A stretch of DNA of 36,640 bases. It comes from an uncultured Clostridia bacterium (GTDB lineage Bacteria > Bacillota > Clostridia > Oscillospirales > SIG627). The stretch covers positions 1-36,640 of the forward strand of contig CAMPCJ010000008.1 in NCBI GenBank assembly GCA_946645685.1. The letters are read 5' to 3'. The notes beneath the pieces were generated by a model that saw nothing but the letters and a program-made list of their open reading frames with translations, was not told the DNA's origin and did no database searches. Of the stretch, positions 25,767-34,025 are shown piece by piece; within the stretch, counting starts at the first letter, position 1; each line of letters begins with the position of its first letter. A program made the position numbers and the translations under genes.

Positions 25767-26825
25767 GTGAAGTCGAAGAAAAAGCAGCTCTTCAATCTGT
25801 TTGTCTGCGTCAGCTGCGGTGCCGTCGTGATCGGCTTTTTGTTCTTTTCCACCGAGCCCGCGTCCCTCGCCGCTTCCGTTCGGGAGCTGCGGATCGGCTG
25901 GCTTCTGGGCGCTGTGGGGTGTATGCCGGTTTATTGGCTTTTGGAGGCGTGGGCGCTGCATATCCTGCTGAAAAAGATGGATCCCGCCCGCCGCTTCCGG
26001 GACAGCTTCAAGGTCGCCATGGGCGGGCAGTATTTCAACGCCATCACTCCCTTTTCCACCGGGGGACAGCCCTTTCAGGCGTACGCTCTCACCCGGCAGG
26101 GCATGACCGTCAGCGACGGCGCCGTGGGGCTTTTGGGCAGGTTTCTCATGTATCAATCCGCCCTGGTGGCGGTGTCCACCGTGCTGCTCGTCGTGCGGCT
26201 GGGGTATTTTCTGGAGCGGGTGCAGAACTTCGCGCTGGTGGTCCTGGTCGGGTACGCCGTGAATTTCGCGGTGCTGGCGGGTCTTTTGGCGGTGGGACTG
26301 TTCCGGGGCGCGGCGGAGTTCGTCTGCCGGAACGCCATCCGCCTGGGGGGCAAGATGCGCCTGGTGAAGGACGCGGCGGAAAAAGAAAAGGCGGCGGAAG
26401 AGAGCCTGCGCCGCTTCCATGAAAATTTCCGCGTCCTGCTCCGCCACGGCAAACGGATGTGGGCGGGCTTCTTTCTCTCCGTCCTGCAGCTTTTGGCGTA
26501 CCTGGCGGTGCCCTGGTTCATCTATCGCGCCTTCGGGCTGTCCGGGGCGGATCCCCTCACCATTTTGGGGGCGCAGGGCTTTGTGATGATGATCTCCTCT
26601 TTCGTACCCATCCCCGGCGCGGCGGTGGGAGCGGAAGGTTCCTTTTATTTCTTCTTCCGGGGTCTGTTCCGGGAGCGGCTCGCCGTCGCCATGGTGCTGT
26701 GGCGGTTCATCACCTTCTATCTGACGGTGGTGGTCGGCGCCGTATTTGCCTTGCAGACGGGGAAAAAGCAGGGCGGCATGCTTGAGAAAGGCGGGTCCAT
26801 CCATGAAGATCGGTCTGTTCAATGA
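25767..26825 (+). CDS. Lysylphosphatidylglycerol synthase TM region / UPF0104 family membrane protein
   Basis: Multi-TM: LREL RIGWLLGAVGCMPVYWLLEAWALHILLKKM...GQYFNAITPFSTGGQPFQAYALTRQGMTVSDGAVGLLGRFLMYQ...FVPIPGAAVGAEGSFYFFF, diagnostic for the LPG_synthase_TM fold. Confidence 0.9.
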   Translation: MKSKKKQLFNLFVCVSCGAVVIGFLFFSTEPASLAASVRELRIGWLLGAVGCMPVYWLLEAWALHILLKKMDPARRFRDSFKVAMGGQYFNAITPFSTGGQPFQAYALTRQGMTVSDGAVGLLGRFLMYQSALVAVSTVLLVVRLGYFLERVQNFALVVLVGYAVNFAVLAGLLAVGLFRGAAEFVCRNAIRLGGKMRLVKDAAEKEKAAEESLRRFHENFRVLLRHGKRMWAGFFLSVLQLLAYLAVPWFIYRAFGLSGADPLTILGAQGFVMMISSFVPIPGAAVGAEGSFYFFFRGLFRERLAVAMVLWRFITFYLTVVVGAVFALQTGKKQGGMLEKGGSIHEDRSVQ

Positions 26826-27987
26826 CTCCTTTCCCCCCACCATCGACGGGGTGGCGAACGCGGTGCTCAATTACGCCCGCATTCTGACGGAAAAAGGGGA
26901 CGCGGTCACGGTGGTCACCCCGCGCTATCCCAACGTGGAAGACGACTATCCCTTCCGGGTCTACCGGTATCCGTCCTTCCGGTTTCCCGGGGAAATGCCC
27001 TACCGCATCGGGATGCCCTGGGCGCCGTCCGCCGTGCGGGACGTTCACAAGGAACGGTTCGACGTGATGCACGTCCATTCTCCCTGGGCGTCCTCCGTGA
27101 TGGCGCACGAAACGGCGCTTTTGTCCAAAAAGAAGATCCCCACCATCCTCACCTACCACACCAAGTTTGACGTGGACATCGACCGCTACATCCAGAACCG
27201 GGCGTTCAACGCCGTGGTGCGGGATTTTGTGCTTACCAACATCGGCTACGCCGACGAGGTGTGGGCGGTGTCGGAGGGCACCGTGCCCAGCCTGCGGAAG
27301 ATCGGGTACGAGGGAGACGTGGTCGTCATGCCCAACGGGACGGACTTTCCCAAGGGCAAAGCCCCCCGGGACGAGGTGGCGGAGATCGACCGGATCTGGC
27401 GCACCCGGGGCGAGTATCCCGTGTTTTTGTACTGCGGGCGAATGATGTGGTACAAGAACATCCAGATCATTCTGGATACGTTGAAAAACCTCAAGGACGA
27501 GGGGATCGCCTTCAAGGCGTTTTTCGTGGGGGATTCCCCGGATCGCCCCGCCATTGAGTTGTACGCGAAGAAAAAGGGACTGGACGACCGGGTCATTTTC
27601 ACCGGCGCCGTCACGGATCGGGAAAAGGTGCGCGCCTTTTTCAGCCGGGCGGATCTGTTCCTTTTCCCGTCCACCTACGACACCAGCGGGTTGGTGGTGA
27701 AGGAAGCCGCCGCCTGCGCCTGCGCCTCCGTTCTGGTGGCGGGCAGCTGCGCCGCGGAGGGCGTGATCGACGGGGAGACGGGGCTTTTGAGTCCCACCGA
27801 AGACGCCGAGGGCTTTACCAAAGTCGTTCTCGCCGCGATCCGCCGCCCCGGGTTTCCGGAGGCGCTTGGCAAGGCGGCGCAGGAGAAAGTATATTATTCC
27901 TGGGAAGATTCCGTTGCCGCCGCGCGGGCGCGTTACGAGCGGCTGTACGAAAGCTTTCACAGAAGGGAGAAACGCAAGAGATCATGA
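26803..27987 (+). CDS. GT4 glycosyltransferase, similar to 1,2-diacylglycerol 3-glucosyltransferases
   Basis: MKIGLFNDSFPPTIDGVANAVLNYARILTEKGDAVTVVTPRYP...VWAVSEGTVPSLRKIGYEGDVVVMPNGTDF...FPSTYDTSGLVVKEAAACACASVLVAGSCAAEGV (GT-B, E-x7-E-like motif). Confidence 0.9.
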   Translation: MKIGLFNDSFPPTIDGVANAVLNYARILTEKGDAVTVVTPRYPNVEDDYPFRVYRYPSFRFPGEMPYRIGMPWAPSAVRDVHKERFDVMHVHSPWASSVMAHETALLSKKKIPTILTYHTKFDVDIDRYIQNRAFNAVVRDFVLTNIGYADEVWAVSEGTVPSLRKIGYEGDVVVMPNGTDFPKGKAPRDEVAEIDRIWRTRGEYPVFLYCGRMMWYKNIQIILDTLKNLKDEGIAFKAFFVGDSPDRPAIELYAKKKGLDDRVIFTGAVTDREKVRAFFSRADLFLFPSTYDTSGLVVKEAAACACASVLVAGSCAAEGVIDGETGLLSPTEDAEGFTKVVLAAIRRPGFPEALGKAAQEKVYYSWEDSVAAARARYERLYESFHRREKRKRS

Positions 27988-28982
27988 AGATCTTACTCTA
28001 TACGGAAAGCAGGAAATTGCTTCGGCACAGCGGTCTGGGTCGTGCCATCGAGCATCAGGAGAGGGCCCTCCGGGAAAACGGCGTGCCCTTTACCACCTCC
28101 CCCAAGGAGGACTATGATCTGCTCCACGTGAATTTCTACGGGCCCAAGACCTTTTTTCTGGTGAAAAAAGCGCGGCGGAAGGGGAAAAAGGTCGTGTACC
28201 ACGCCCATTCCACCGAGGAGGATTTTCGCAATTCCTACCGCTGTTCCAACGCGCTGGCGCCGCTGTTCAAGTGGTGGATTTGCCGCTGTTACCGGATGGG
28301 GGACGCCATCGTCACCCCCACACCGTATTCCAAGCGGCTCCTGGAGGGGTACGGGCTGACCAACGTCCACGCCATTTCCAACGGCGTGGATACCGCCTTC
28401 TTTCAGCGGGATGAGGAAGCGGGGCGCGCCTGGCGGGAAAAGCTCCGCCTCGCCCCGACCGACAAGGTGGTTTTGGGGATCGGGCTGTATCTGGAGCGCA
28501 AGGGCATCCTGGACTTTGTGGAGATGGCGCGCCGGATGCCGGACGTGAAGTTCGTGTGGCTGGGTCACTTGAATCTGTCCCTGGTGCCCGACAAGATCCG
28601 CCGGGCGGTCACCTGCGGCCTGCCCAACCTGCTTTTCCCCGGGTACGTGCCGGCGGAGGAGGTGCGCGCCGCCATGAGCGGGTGCGATCTCTACTGGTTC
28701 CCCACCCTGGAGGAGAACGAGGGCATTCCCGCCCTGGAGGCGTGCGCCTGCAAAACGCCCCTTTTGGTGCGGGACATCCCCGTGTTCAGCGAATGGCTCA
28801 CCGACGGGGAGACCTGCTTTAAGGCAAAGGACGTGGACGGGTTTGAGGAAAAGATCCGCGCCGTCCTGTCCGGCAGCGCCCCCGATCTGACGGAAGCGGC
28901 GTATCAGGTGGCACTGTCCCACGACGTGGCACCGGTGGGACGGGAATTGATCAAGGTGTACCGTTCTCTGCTGGGAGAATAA
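27984..28982 (+). CDS. GT4 glycosyltransferase
   Basis: MKILLYTESRKLLRHSGLGRAIEHQERAL...VVYHAHSTEEDFRNSY...AISNGVDTAFFQRDEE...YWFPTLEENEGIPALEACACKTPLLVRDIPVFSEW; ATGA overlap with the upstream GT. Confidence 0.92.
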   Translation: MKILLYTESRKLLRHSGLGRAIEHQERALRENGVPFTTSPKEDYDLLHVNFYGPKTFFLVKKARRKGKKVVYHAHSTEEDFRNSYRCSNALAPLFKWWICRCYRMGDAIVTPTPYSKRLLEGYGLTNVHAISNGVDTAFFQRDEEAGRAWREKLRLAPTDKVVLGIGLYLERKGILDFVEMARRMPDVKFVWLGHLNLSLVPDKIRRAVTCGLPNLLFPGYVPAEEVRAAMSGCDLYWFPTLEENEGIPALEACACKTPLLVRDIPVFSEWLTDGETCFKAKDVDGFEEKIRAVLSGSAPDLTEAAYQVALSHDVAPVGRELIKVYRSLLGE

Positions 28983-28992
28983 AGAAAAACGA

Positions 28993-29031
28993 AAACAGAG
29001 CTGATCCTACACAGGATCAGCTCTGTTTTTA
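28993..29031. terminator. Bidirectional intrinsic terminator
   Basis: AAAACAGAGCTGATCC TACACA GGATCAGCTCTGTTTTT. Confidence 0.92.
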
Positions 29032-29039
29032 TGCCGTTT

Positions 29040-29519
29040 TCAAGGGTTTTTGCGGGCAAACAGATCCGCCAGGATCAGCCCCAGACACGCCCCCCGGACG
29101 AAAAAGCCCGCACTGGCGCCGAGCCATCCGTACCAGGGCAGGAGGGAAAAGGGAAACAGCCGCAGGATCAGATCCGCCCCGCAGGCGGCGGCCAGGAAAA
29201 AGCGGGTGACGCGGGACGGTTTTCCCCCGCGCCCCAAAAGCCGCTTCAGAAGTATGCCCCCTGCCAAAGCGAGCCCGGGCAAAAGAAGGGCGACGAGGAC
29301 TTCACTGCCGCTCAGCCGGTACAGGAAGGACAGGGCAAAGGCTTCCCACCGGGGCAGCGCCGCCAGGGGCAGATCAAACAAAAGGCGCCAGGCGCCTCCC
29401 ACCAGCGCATAGGGGTAGAGGGAAGCCAGAACGATATAGAGAGCGGGCACAAGGGACAGGATCTGCCAGACGTCCACCGCAAGGACGGCAAAGCCGTACC
29501 GGTCAAGATAGCGTTTCAT
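29040..29519 (-). CDS. Hypothetical multi-pass membrane protein
   Basis: MKRYLDRYGFAVLAVDVWQILSLVPALYIVLASLYPYALVGG...; 4-bp overlap with upstream gene. Confidence 0.65.
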   Translation of the reverse strand: MKRYLDRYGFAVLAVDVWQILSLVPALYIVLASLYPYALVGGAWRLLFDLPLAALPRWEAFALSFLYRLSGSEVLVALLLPGLALAGGILLKRLLGRGGKPSRVTRFFLAAACGADLILRLFPFSLLPWYGWLGASAGFFVRGACLGLILADLFARKNP

Positions 29520-30136
29520 GCCGCCCCTCCTTCCCCGGTAAGGTACCGCGCGGCAAGATGCGCTTCGTCCGCGGCTTTGTCATCCCGCACCCGGCTCACT
29601 TCCGCGCCCGTTTCCGGGTCGAACAGGATCACGGTGACGGCGGCGGGCGGTACGCCCGTCCCCAGGGAGGCAAGGGCGCACAGGGGATTTTTCTCCGGCA
29701 GGTTGCCGGCGGGGGAGGTCTCGGTGAACACCAGCAGTCCGTCGCCGCGCCGACCCCGCAGGACGGCGCCCCGTGCCGCCACGGTCTTTTCATAACCGTC
29801 CAGATCCACCGCGACCACGTCGCAGAACAGAACGCCCAAGTCGCTGTGGCGGTATTCGTTGATGTAAAGGACGTTCCCCACGGCGGCGCAGCCCCAGTCC
29901 CTGCCGAAATCCCCCGGCACCTTCAGGCTGCCGGTGAGGGCGTCCCCCTCGTACAGTCCGTTGGGCAGATAGGCGGAATAGCGCACGCTCAAAGCCGTCC
30001 CCGGGATCTTCTCGAACACGTTCACCACGCTGCGGTCGGCAACGTCCGTCACCCGGACGGAGAAGAACAGCGCCACGGCGGTGAACACCAGCACGACCCC
30101 CACCAGGGCGTTCAAAGAGAATTTCGGCTCCCGCAT
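29516..30136 (-). CDS. Hypothetical single-TM envelope protein
   Basis: MREPKFSLNALVGVVLVFTAVALFFSVRVTDVADRS... N-terminal TM anchor; SD AAGGAG upstream. Confidence 0.65.
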   Translation of the reverse strand: MREPKFSLNALVGVVLVFTAVALFFSVRVTDVADRSVVNVFEKIPGTALSVRYSAYLPNGLYEGDALTGSLKVPGDFGRDWGCAAVGNVLYINEYRHSDLGVLFCDVVAVDLDGYEKTVAARGAVLRGRRGDGLLVFTETSPAGNLPEKNPLCALASLGTGVPPAAVTVILFDPETGAEVSRVRDDKAADEAHLAARYLTGEGGAA

Positions 30137-30162
30137 AGAAATAACTCCTTTTTTATGGGATA

Positions 30163-30196
30163 AAACAGACCCGTCGGCTGAAGCGGGTCTGCTTTT
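30163..30196 (-). terminator. Intrinsic terminator after LRR gene
   Basis: Reverse strand CAGACCCG CTTCAGCCGA CGGGTCTG TTTTAT. Confidence 0.7.
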
Positions 30197-30202
30197 TGTA
30201 TC

Positions 30203-31741
30203 TTATCGGTCGTATTTGCTGAACGCCTCCGGCAGCTCGGTGCAGTTGTCCACGTGGAACATACCGTTCTTGCCCCAGGCGGCATAGTAGCGCTCGTGGG
30301 TGCGCCAGCCGTTGTCGATGGAGCCGGTGCCCTGGGTGATGATGGTGGCGTTGGGATAATGCTCCCGCAGATACGCCACCTGCTCGGCGGGAACGGGCAC
30401 GTGCTCCATCCACAGCCGCTCCAGCATGGGCAGATCGAAGAGGGGCGAAAAGTCCGTTACGTTGTGCAGGTAGCTCACGTTCACGTCCACCAGCTCCTTG
30501 CACTGCGCCAGGGGCGAAATGTCCGTCAGGTTCCGGCTGTTCACGAACAGCTCGATGTAATGCAGGTGCTTCAGCTTCGCCACGGGGGTCAGATCCGACA
30601 CCTGGTTGTCCACCAACACCAGCAGCCGCAGCTCCTTCAGGTAATCCCCGATGACGGAAATGTCCGTTACCGCCTGATGCCCCAGATCCAGCGCCTGGAG
30701 ATCGGTGCAGTATTTCAGCACCTGGATGTCGTCGGAGGTCATGCGCCGGTGGCTGTAATTGGTGATGAGGACGGAGAACGCCACCGCGTCCGTTTTCAGC
30801 GACCACTGCCCCAGATACACCCGCCACACCACCTTGGTGTTCGGCATCTCGTCCCGGAGAGCGGCAAGCTCTTCGTTGGAAGCGCCGCAGTCGGACAGAT
30901 CCAGCCGGGCGAGCTTGGGGAAGAGGGGGATCGCCTTGCGGATCATATCCACGGTCACGTCTTTTCTGCCGGAAAGGTCCAGCTCGGAAACGTAGGAGTC
31001 ATACGTTTTGCCCGCCAGCTCCACGTTCCAGCCGAACGCCACGTTCGGGAACGCGGTGGCAAGAGCTGTCTGCTCCTCGGCGGAAAACGGCTTGCCCCGA
31101 AGATCCACTTCCGTCAGAGCGGGCAGGAGGGCGAGCCCCTCTTTCAGGCTGTCGCAGTTCACGTCGGCGCCCTTCAGATCCAGCGTGGTGATATTGTCCT
31201 CCAGCTCCATGCCGAAGACGTTTACCCTTGTCACCATCCGAAAGTTCACGCCGGGAAAGTCCGCCCGCAGAGCGTCCAGGGTCGCCCGGGGCACCACGGT
31301 GCCGGTAGCGACCACTTCCTTCAAATTCTTCATATAGGGCAAAACGGCGCGCAGCTCGGCAAGATCCCCCAGATCCTTGTCGGACAGATCCACGCTTTCC
31401 GCGTCCGTCTCATAGGCGCCGCCGTAGAGGGAGGCGTAGGTGGTATAGATCAACTCGGCGCCGGGAAACGTCTTTTTCAGCTTTTCCTCCGACCGCACCT
31501 CCACCCGGTAGGAGCCCAGATCCAGCTTTTTCAGGCGATGAAGCTGGGAAAGCGTCCGGATCACCGTATCCGGATCCTCCCGCACCTCCTCCGTCAGGGT
31601 GAATTCCGTCGCGTCCGCGCGGACGGTCTGCCCGTACAGATGGAGGGGACGGACGGCGTAGAAGTAGAACATCAAAACAACGCCGGCGATGAGAATGACG
31701 GCGGCAACGATGCCGATGGTCAGTTTTTTCTTGGACAGCAT
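30203..31741 (-). CDS. Membrane-anchored leucine-rich repeat protein
   Basis: MLSKKKLTIGIVAAVILIAGVVLMFYFYAVRPL anchor; LRRs such as LTEVDLRGKPF, LARLDLSDCGAS, LQALDLGHQAVTDISVI, LRLLVLVDNQVSDLTPVAKLKHLHYIELFV. Confidence 0.9.
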   Translation of the reverse strand: MLSKKKLTIGIVAAVILIAGVVLMFYFYAVRPLHLYGQTVRADATEFTLTEEVREDPDTVIRTLSQLHRLKKLDLGSYRVEVRSEEKLKKTFPGAELIYTTYASLYGGAYETDAESVDLSDKDLGDLAELRAVLPYMKNLKEVVATGTVVPRATLDALRADFPGVNFRMVTRVNVFGMELEDNITTLDLKGADVNCDSLKEGLALLPALTEVDLRGKPFSAEEQTALATAFPNVAFGWNVELAGKTYDSYVSELDLSGRKDVTVDMIRKAIPLFPKLARLDLSDCGASNEELAALRDEMPNTKVVWRVYLGQWSLKTDAVAFSVLITNYSHRRMTSDDIQVLKYCTDLQALDLGHQAVTDISVIGDYLKELRLLVLVDNQVSDLTPVAKLKHLHYIELFVNSRNLTDISPLAQCKELVDVNVSYLHNVTDFSPLFDLPMLERLWMEHVPVPAEQVAYLREHYPNATIITQGTGSIDNGWRTHERYYAAWGKNGMFHVDNCTELPEAFSKYDR

Positions 31742-31846
31742 GAAAAATAAGCCCTCTTTCCTTGATTTACGGGGATATTCTATCACAGCTTTTTCTCCTT
31801 TTCAACCCAAAAGAGGCGCTTTTTTCCGCAAAAGGAAAAAGTGTCA

Positions 31847-31876
31847 TTGCGGGGCAGTATGGTGGTCGTGTACAGT
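31847..31876 (+). promoter_or_regulatory. Possible promoter of the phage-like cassette (TTGCGG-18 bp-TACAGT)
   Basis: TTGCGG 31847-31852 and TACAGT 31871-31876, upstream of SD GGAGG and ATG 31916. Confidence 0.4.
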
Positions 31877-31915
31877 GTGGGCACCCGAAAAAAGAAATAA
31901 GGAGGAAAAACAAAG

Positions 31916-34015
31916 ATGAACGGCATCACCTATGAGATCCAAGTGGATCTGGCGCAGAGCGCCGGGGGGCGCGCTCTCCCGGTCAAGCAGGGGGACGGCG
32001 GTACCCGCCGCGCCCACGTCGCCCTCTGCTTCAACGGCGCGCCGGTGGCGGTAGAGGCGAACGATTTCGTCCTGATCAACGCCCTGCGCCCGGACGGGCA
32101 GGCGGCGGCGTTTGAAGGGACGGTCAACCGGGACGGTACCCTGTCCGTGCCCTTCGCCGCGTGGATGCTCGCCCTGCCGGGTACGGTGCGGTGCAGCATT
32201 TCCGTCCTGAACAGCGCCCGGGAGGAACGCCTCACCACCGGCGCCTTCACCCTGGCGGTGGAAAAGGCGGAATATACCGGGCAGGACGCCCAAAAGGACG
32301 AGCGGAGCGACGTGCTGGATAGCCTCATCGCCCGGGTGCAAGCCACCGTCATCCAAAGCGCCCGGGTGGAAGGGGGCGTTTTGATCCTGACCCGGGAGGA
32401 CGGGACGGAAACGGCGGTGGGAACCGTCACCGGTGCGAAAGGAGACAAGGGCGACAAAGGCGATAAAGGCGATAAAGGCGACAAAGGAGACCCCGGAGCA
32501 AAAGGTGACAAAGGGGATCCGGGAGAGCCGGGAGCCAAAGGCGACAAGGGCGATAAAGGGGAAAAAGGGGATAAAGGCGATCCCGGCGAATACGCCGCCG
32601 TGGACGACGCGCTTTCTTCCACCAGCGTCAATCCCGTGCAAAACAAGGTTGTCACAAATGCTCTTGCAGCTACCTTACAAGACGCCAAAAACCACACCAA
32701 CAGAGCAAGAGCTTCAGCAATTGAGTACACCAATCAAGAAGTGGACGGCGTAACGCGGTATATTGACACCAAAGCGGCGGCGACCTTACAAGACGCCAAA
32801 GACTATACCGACCATGAAATCGCGACAGTTCCTAAAATCTTTAACGATCCTTCTGCGGTACCGGAAAAAGTCGGCGACCTTCTCATGGTGGACGAATTTA
32901 TGTTTTTCGCCGCGTCAAACGGGCAGTCGCTCTATTGGGAGCCTGCGAATATTGACAAGGCGACCATTTCCTTTGCCAAAATACAAAAGTTAGTCCGCGC
33001 CGGACTTGCCGGTCTGGTATACAAGCCCCACGTTGATACCATTACGGTCAAAAGAGACAACACGGATATCGTGTTCGACGTGCTTGGGATCGACATAGAT
33101 GAACCTGTCGATTCAACTTATACGCATTCGCTTTCGCTTGGAACGCACGCACTTTATGCGAATCGCATATTTGCCGGAAAAGAAGCATTGTTCTGTTCCG
33201 TCGGCGGGCTAACCGCAGGCACCTATCATTTCACGGTATCAGAACAACCCTGGTATGCATCTGATATAGGCAAGTCTTTTCAGTTCACGATCACGCAAAG
33301 CCTTCCCGCCGGCGGGCAAATCGTATACAACGGGACGAGAGCATCATCTTTTGGCGGCGCAACGATAACAACGTATGCAAGTGCTTCTTCTGCAGCTGCG
33401 ATCGAAACGATTCCCCTGACGGAAGGATCGGCAGGGGCGTTGATCGGAGATGTCGGAACAGAAACAAACGAAATGAATGATCTCAGGAATGTTATCTTCG
33501 GCAATGGCGACTATACAGTATCGGCAATACGCCAACTGTTGAATAGCAACAAGCCGGCAGGGGAAGTGTTTGATCCTCAAACGGCGTTTGCGCGACCGAT
33601 CAACGACAATCCAACGAAGAACTCTCCCGGCTTTCTTTACAGTATGGACGAAGATTTCTTGTCCGTCCTTGGGAAAGTGAAAAAGAAAACGGCAACACCC
33701 AACGGATTGGTGGAAACGGAAGAAACCGTGTTCCTGTTGTCCATTACCGAGGTATACGGAGGAAATGCCTCTGCCGGAGCCGACGGAACGCCGTATCCGT
33801 ATTACTCTGACTATTCGGCTCTTGACCATCCGGGGATCGGCTCGGATCCAAACAGAGCAAAACCAGGCAATTATTGGTGGCTTAGATCCTTTGCGCCAAT
33901 GGATCAAAACTACAAAATAGAAGTCCCATACGCTTGCAATGGTAGTGGAGGCGTTTCAAGATACTTGCAGCCATACCAGGGTACAGGCATAGCGCCCGCC
34001 TTGTGTATTGTATAA
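31916..34015 (+). CDS. Phage-type fibre: BppU/DUF2479-like N-terminus, collagen-like stalk, coiled-coil repeats, DUF6273-like C-terminal domain
   Basis: N-term MNGITYEIQVDLAQSAGG...VALCFNGAPVAVEANDFVLINALRPDGQAAAFEGTV; 18 collagen-like G-X-Y triplets; phage-fibre motif DDALSSTSVNPVQNKVVTNAL; C-term PGNYWWLRSFAP...GIAPALCIV. Confidence 0.87.
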   Translation: MNGITYEIQVDLAQSAGGRALPVKQGDGGTRRAHVALCFNGAPVAVEANDFVLINALRPDGQAAAFEGTVNRDGTLSVPFAAWMLALPGTVRCSISVLNSAREERLTTGAFTLAVEKAEYTGQDAQKDERSDVLDSLIARVQATVIQSARVEGGVLILTREDGTETAVGTVTGAKGDKGDKGDKGDKGDKGDPGAKGDKGDPGEPGAKGDKGDKGEKGDKGDPGEYAAVDDALSSTSVNPVQNKVVTNALAATLQDAKNHTNRARASAIEYTNQEVDGVTRYIDTKAAATLQDAKDYTDHEIATVPKIFNDPSAVPEKVGDLLMVDEFMFFAASNGQSLYWEPANIDKATISFAKIQKLVRAGLAGLVYKPHVDTITVKRDNTDIVFDVLGIDIDEPVDSTYTHSLSLGTHALYANRIFAGKEALFCSVGGLTAGTYHFTVSEQPWYASDIGKSFQFTITQSLPAGGQIVYNGTRASSFGGATITTYASASSAAAIETIPLTEGSAGALIGDVGTETNEMNDLRNVIFGNGDYTVSAIRQLLNSNKPAGEVFDPQTAFARPINDNPTKNSPGFLYSMDEDFLSVLGKVKKKTATPNGLVETEETVFLLSITEVYGGNASAGADGTPYPYYSDYSALDHPGIGSDPNRAKPGNYWWLRSFAPMDQNYKIEVPYACNGSGGVSRYLQPYQGTGIAPALCIV
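32432..32593 (+). repeat. Collagen-like G-X-Y repeat (18 triplets, mostly GDK)
   Basis: GAKGDKGDKGDKGDKGDKGDPGAKGDKGDPGEPGAKGDKGDKGEKGDKGDPGEY read directly from the ORF. Confidence 0.97.
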
Positions 34016-34025
34016 GGAGAAGCGT

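Noticed and set aside
25512-26870. N-terminal 450-aa extension of the ABC ATPase ORF
   Set aside because: Lacks a start context and is antisense to the LPG-synthase-TM-like gene; true start at MAAITMTHVTRRF (25511).
30254-31750. 498-aa plus-strand ORF opposite the LRR gene
   Set aside because: Antisense shadow; LRR periodicity and anchor are on the minus strand.
32432-32593. GDK/GAK repeats considered as a CRISPR-like or noncoding repeat
   Set aside because: Perfect codon periodicity of collagen-like G-X-Y triplets inside an ORF; no spacer structure.
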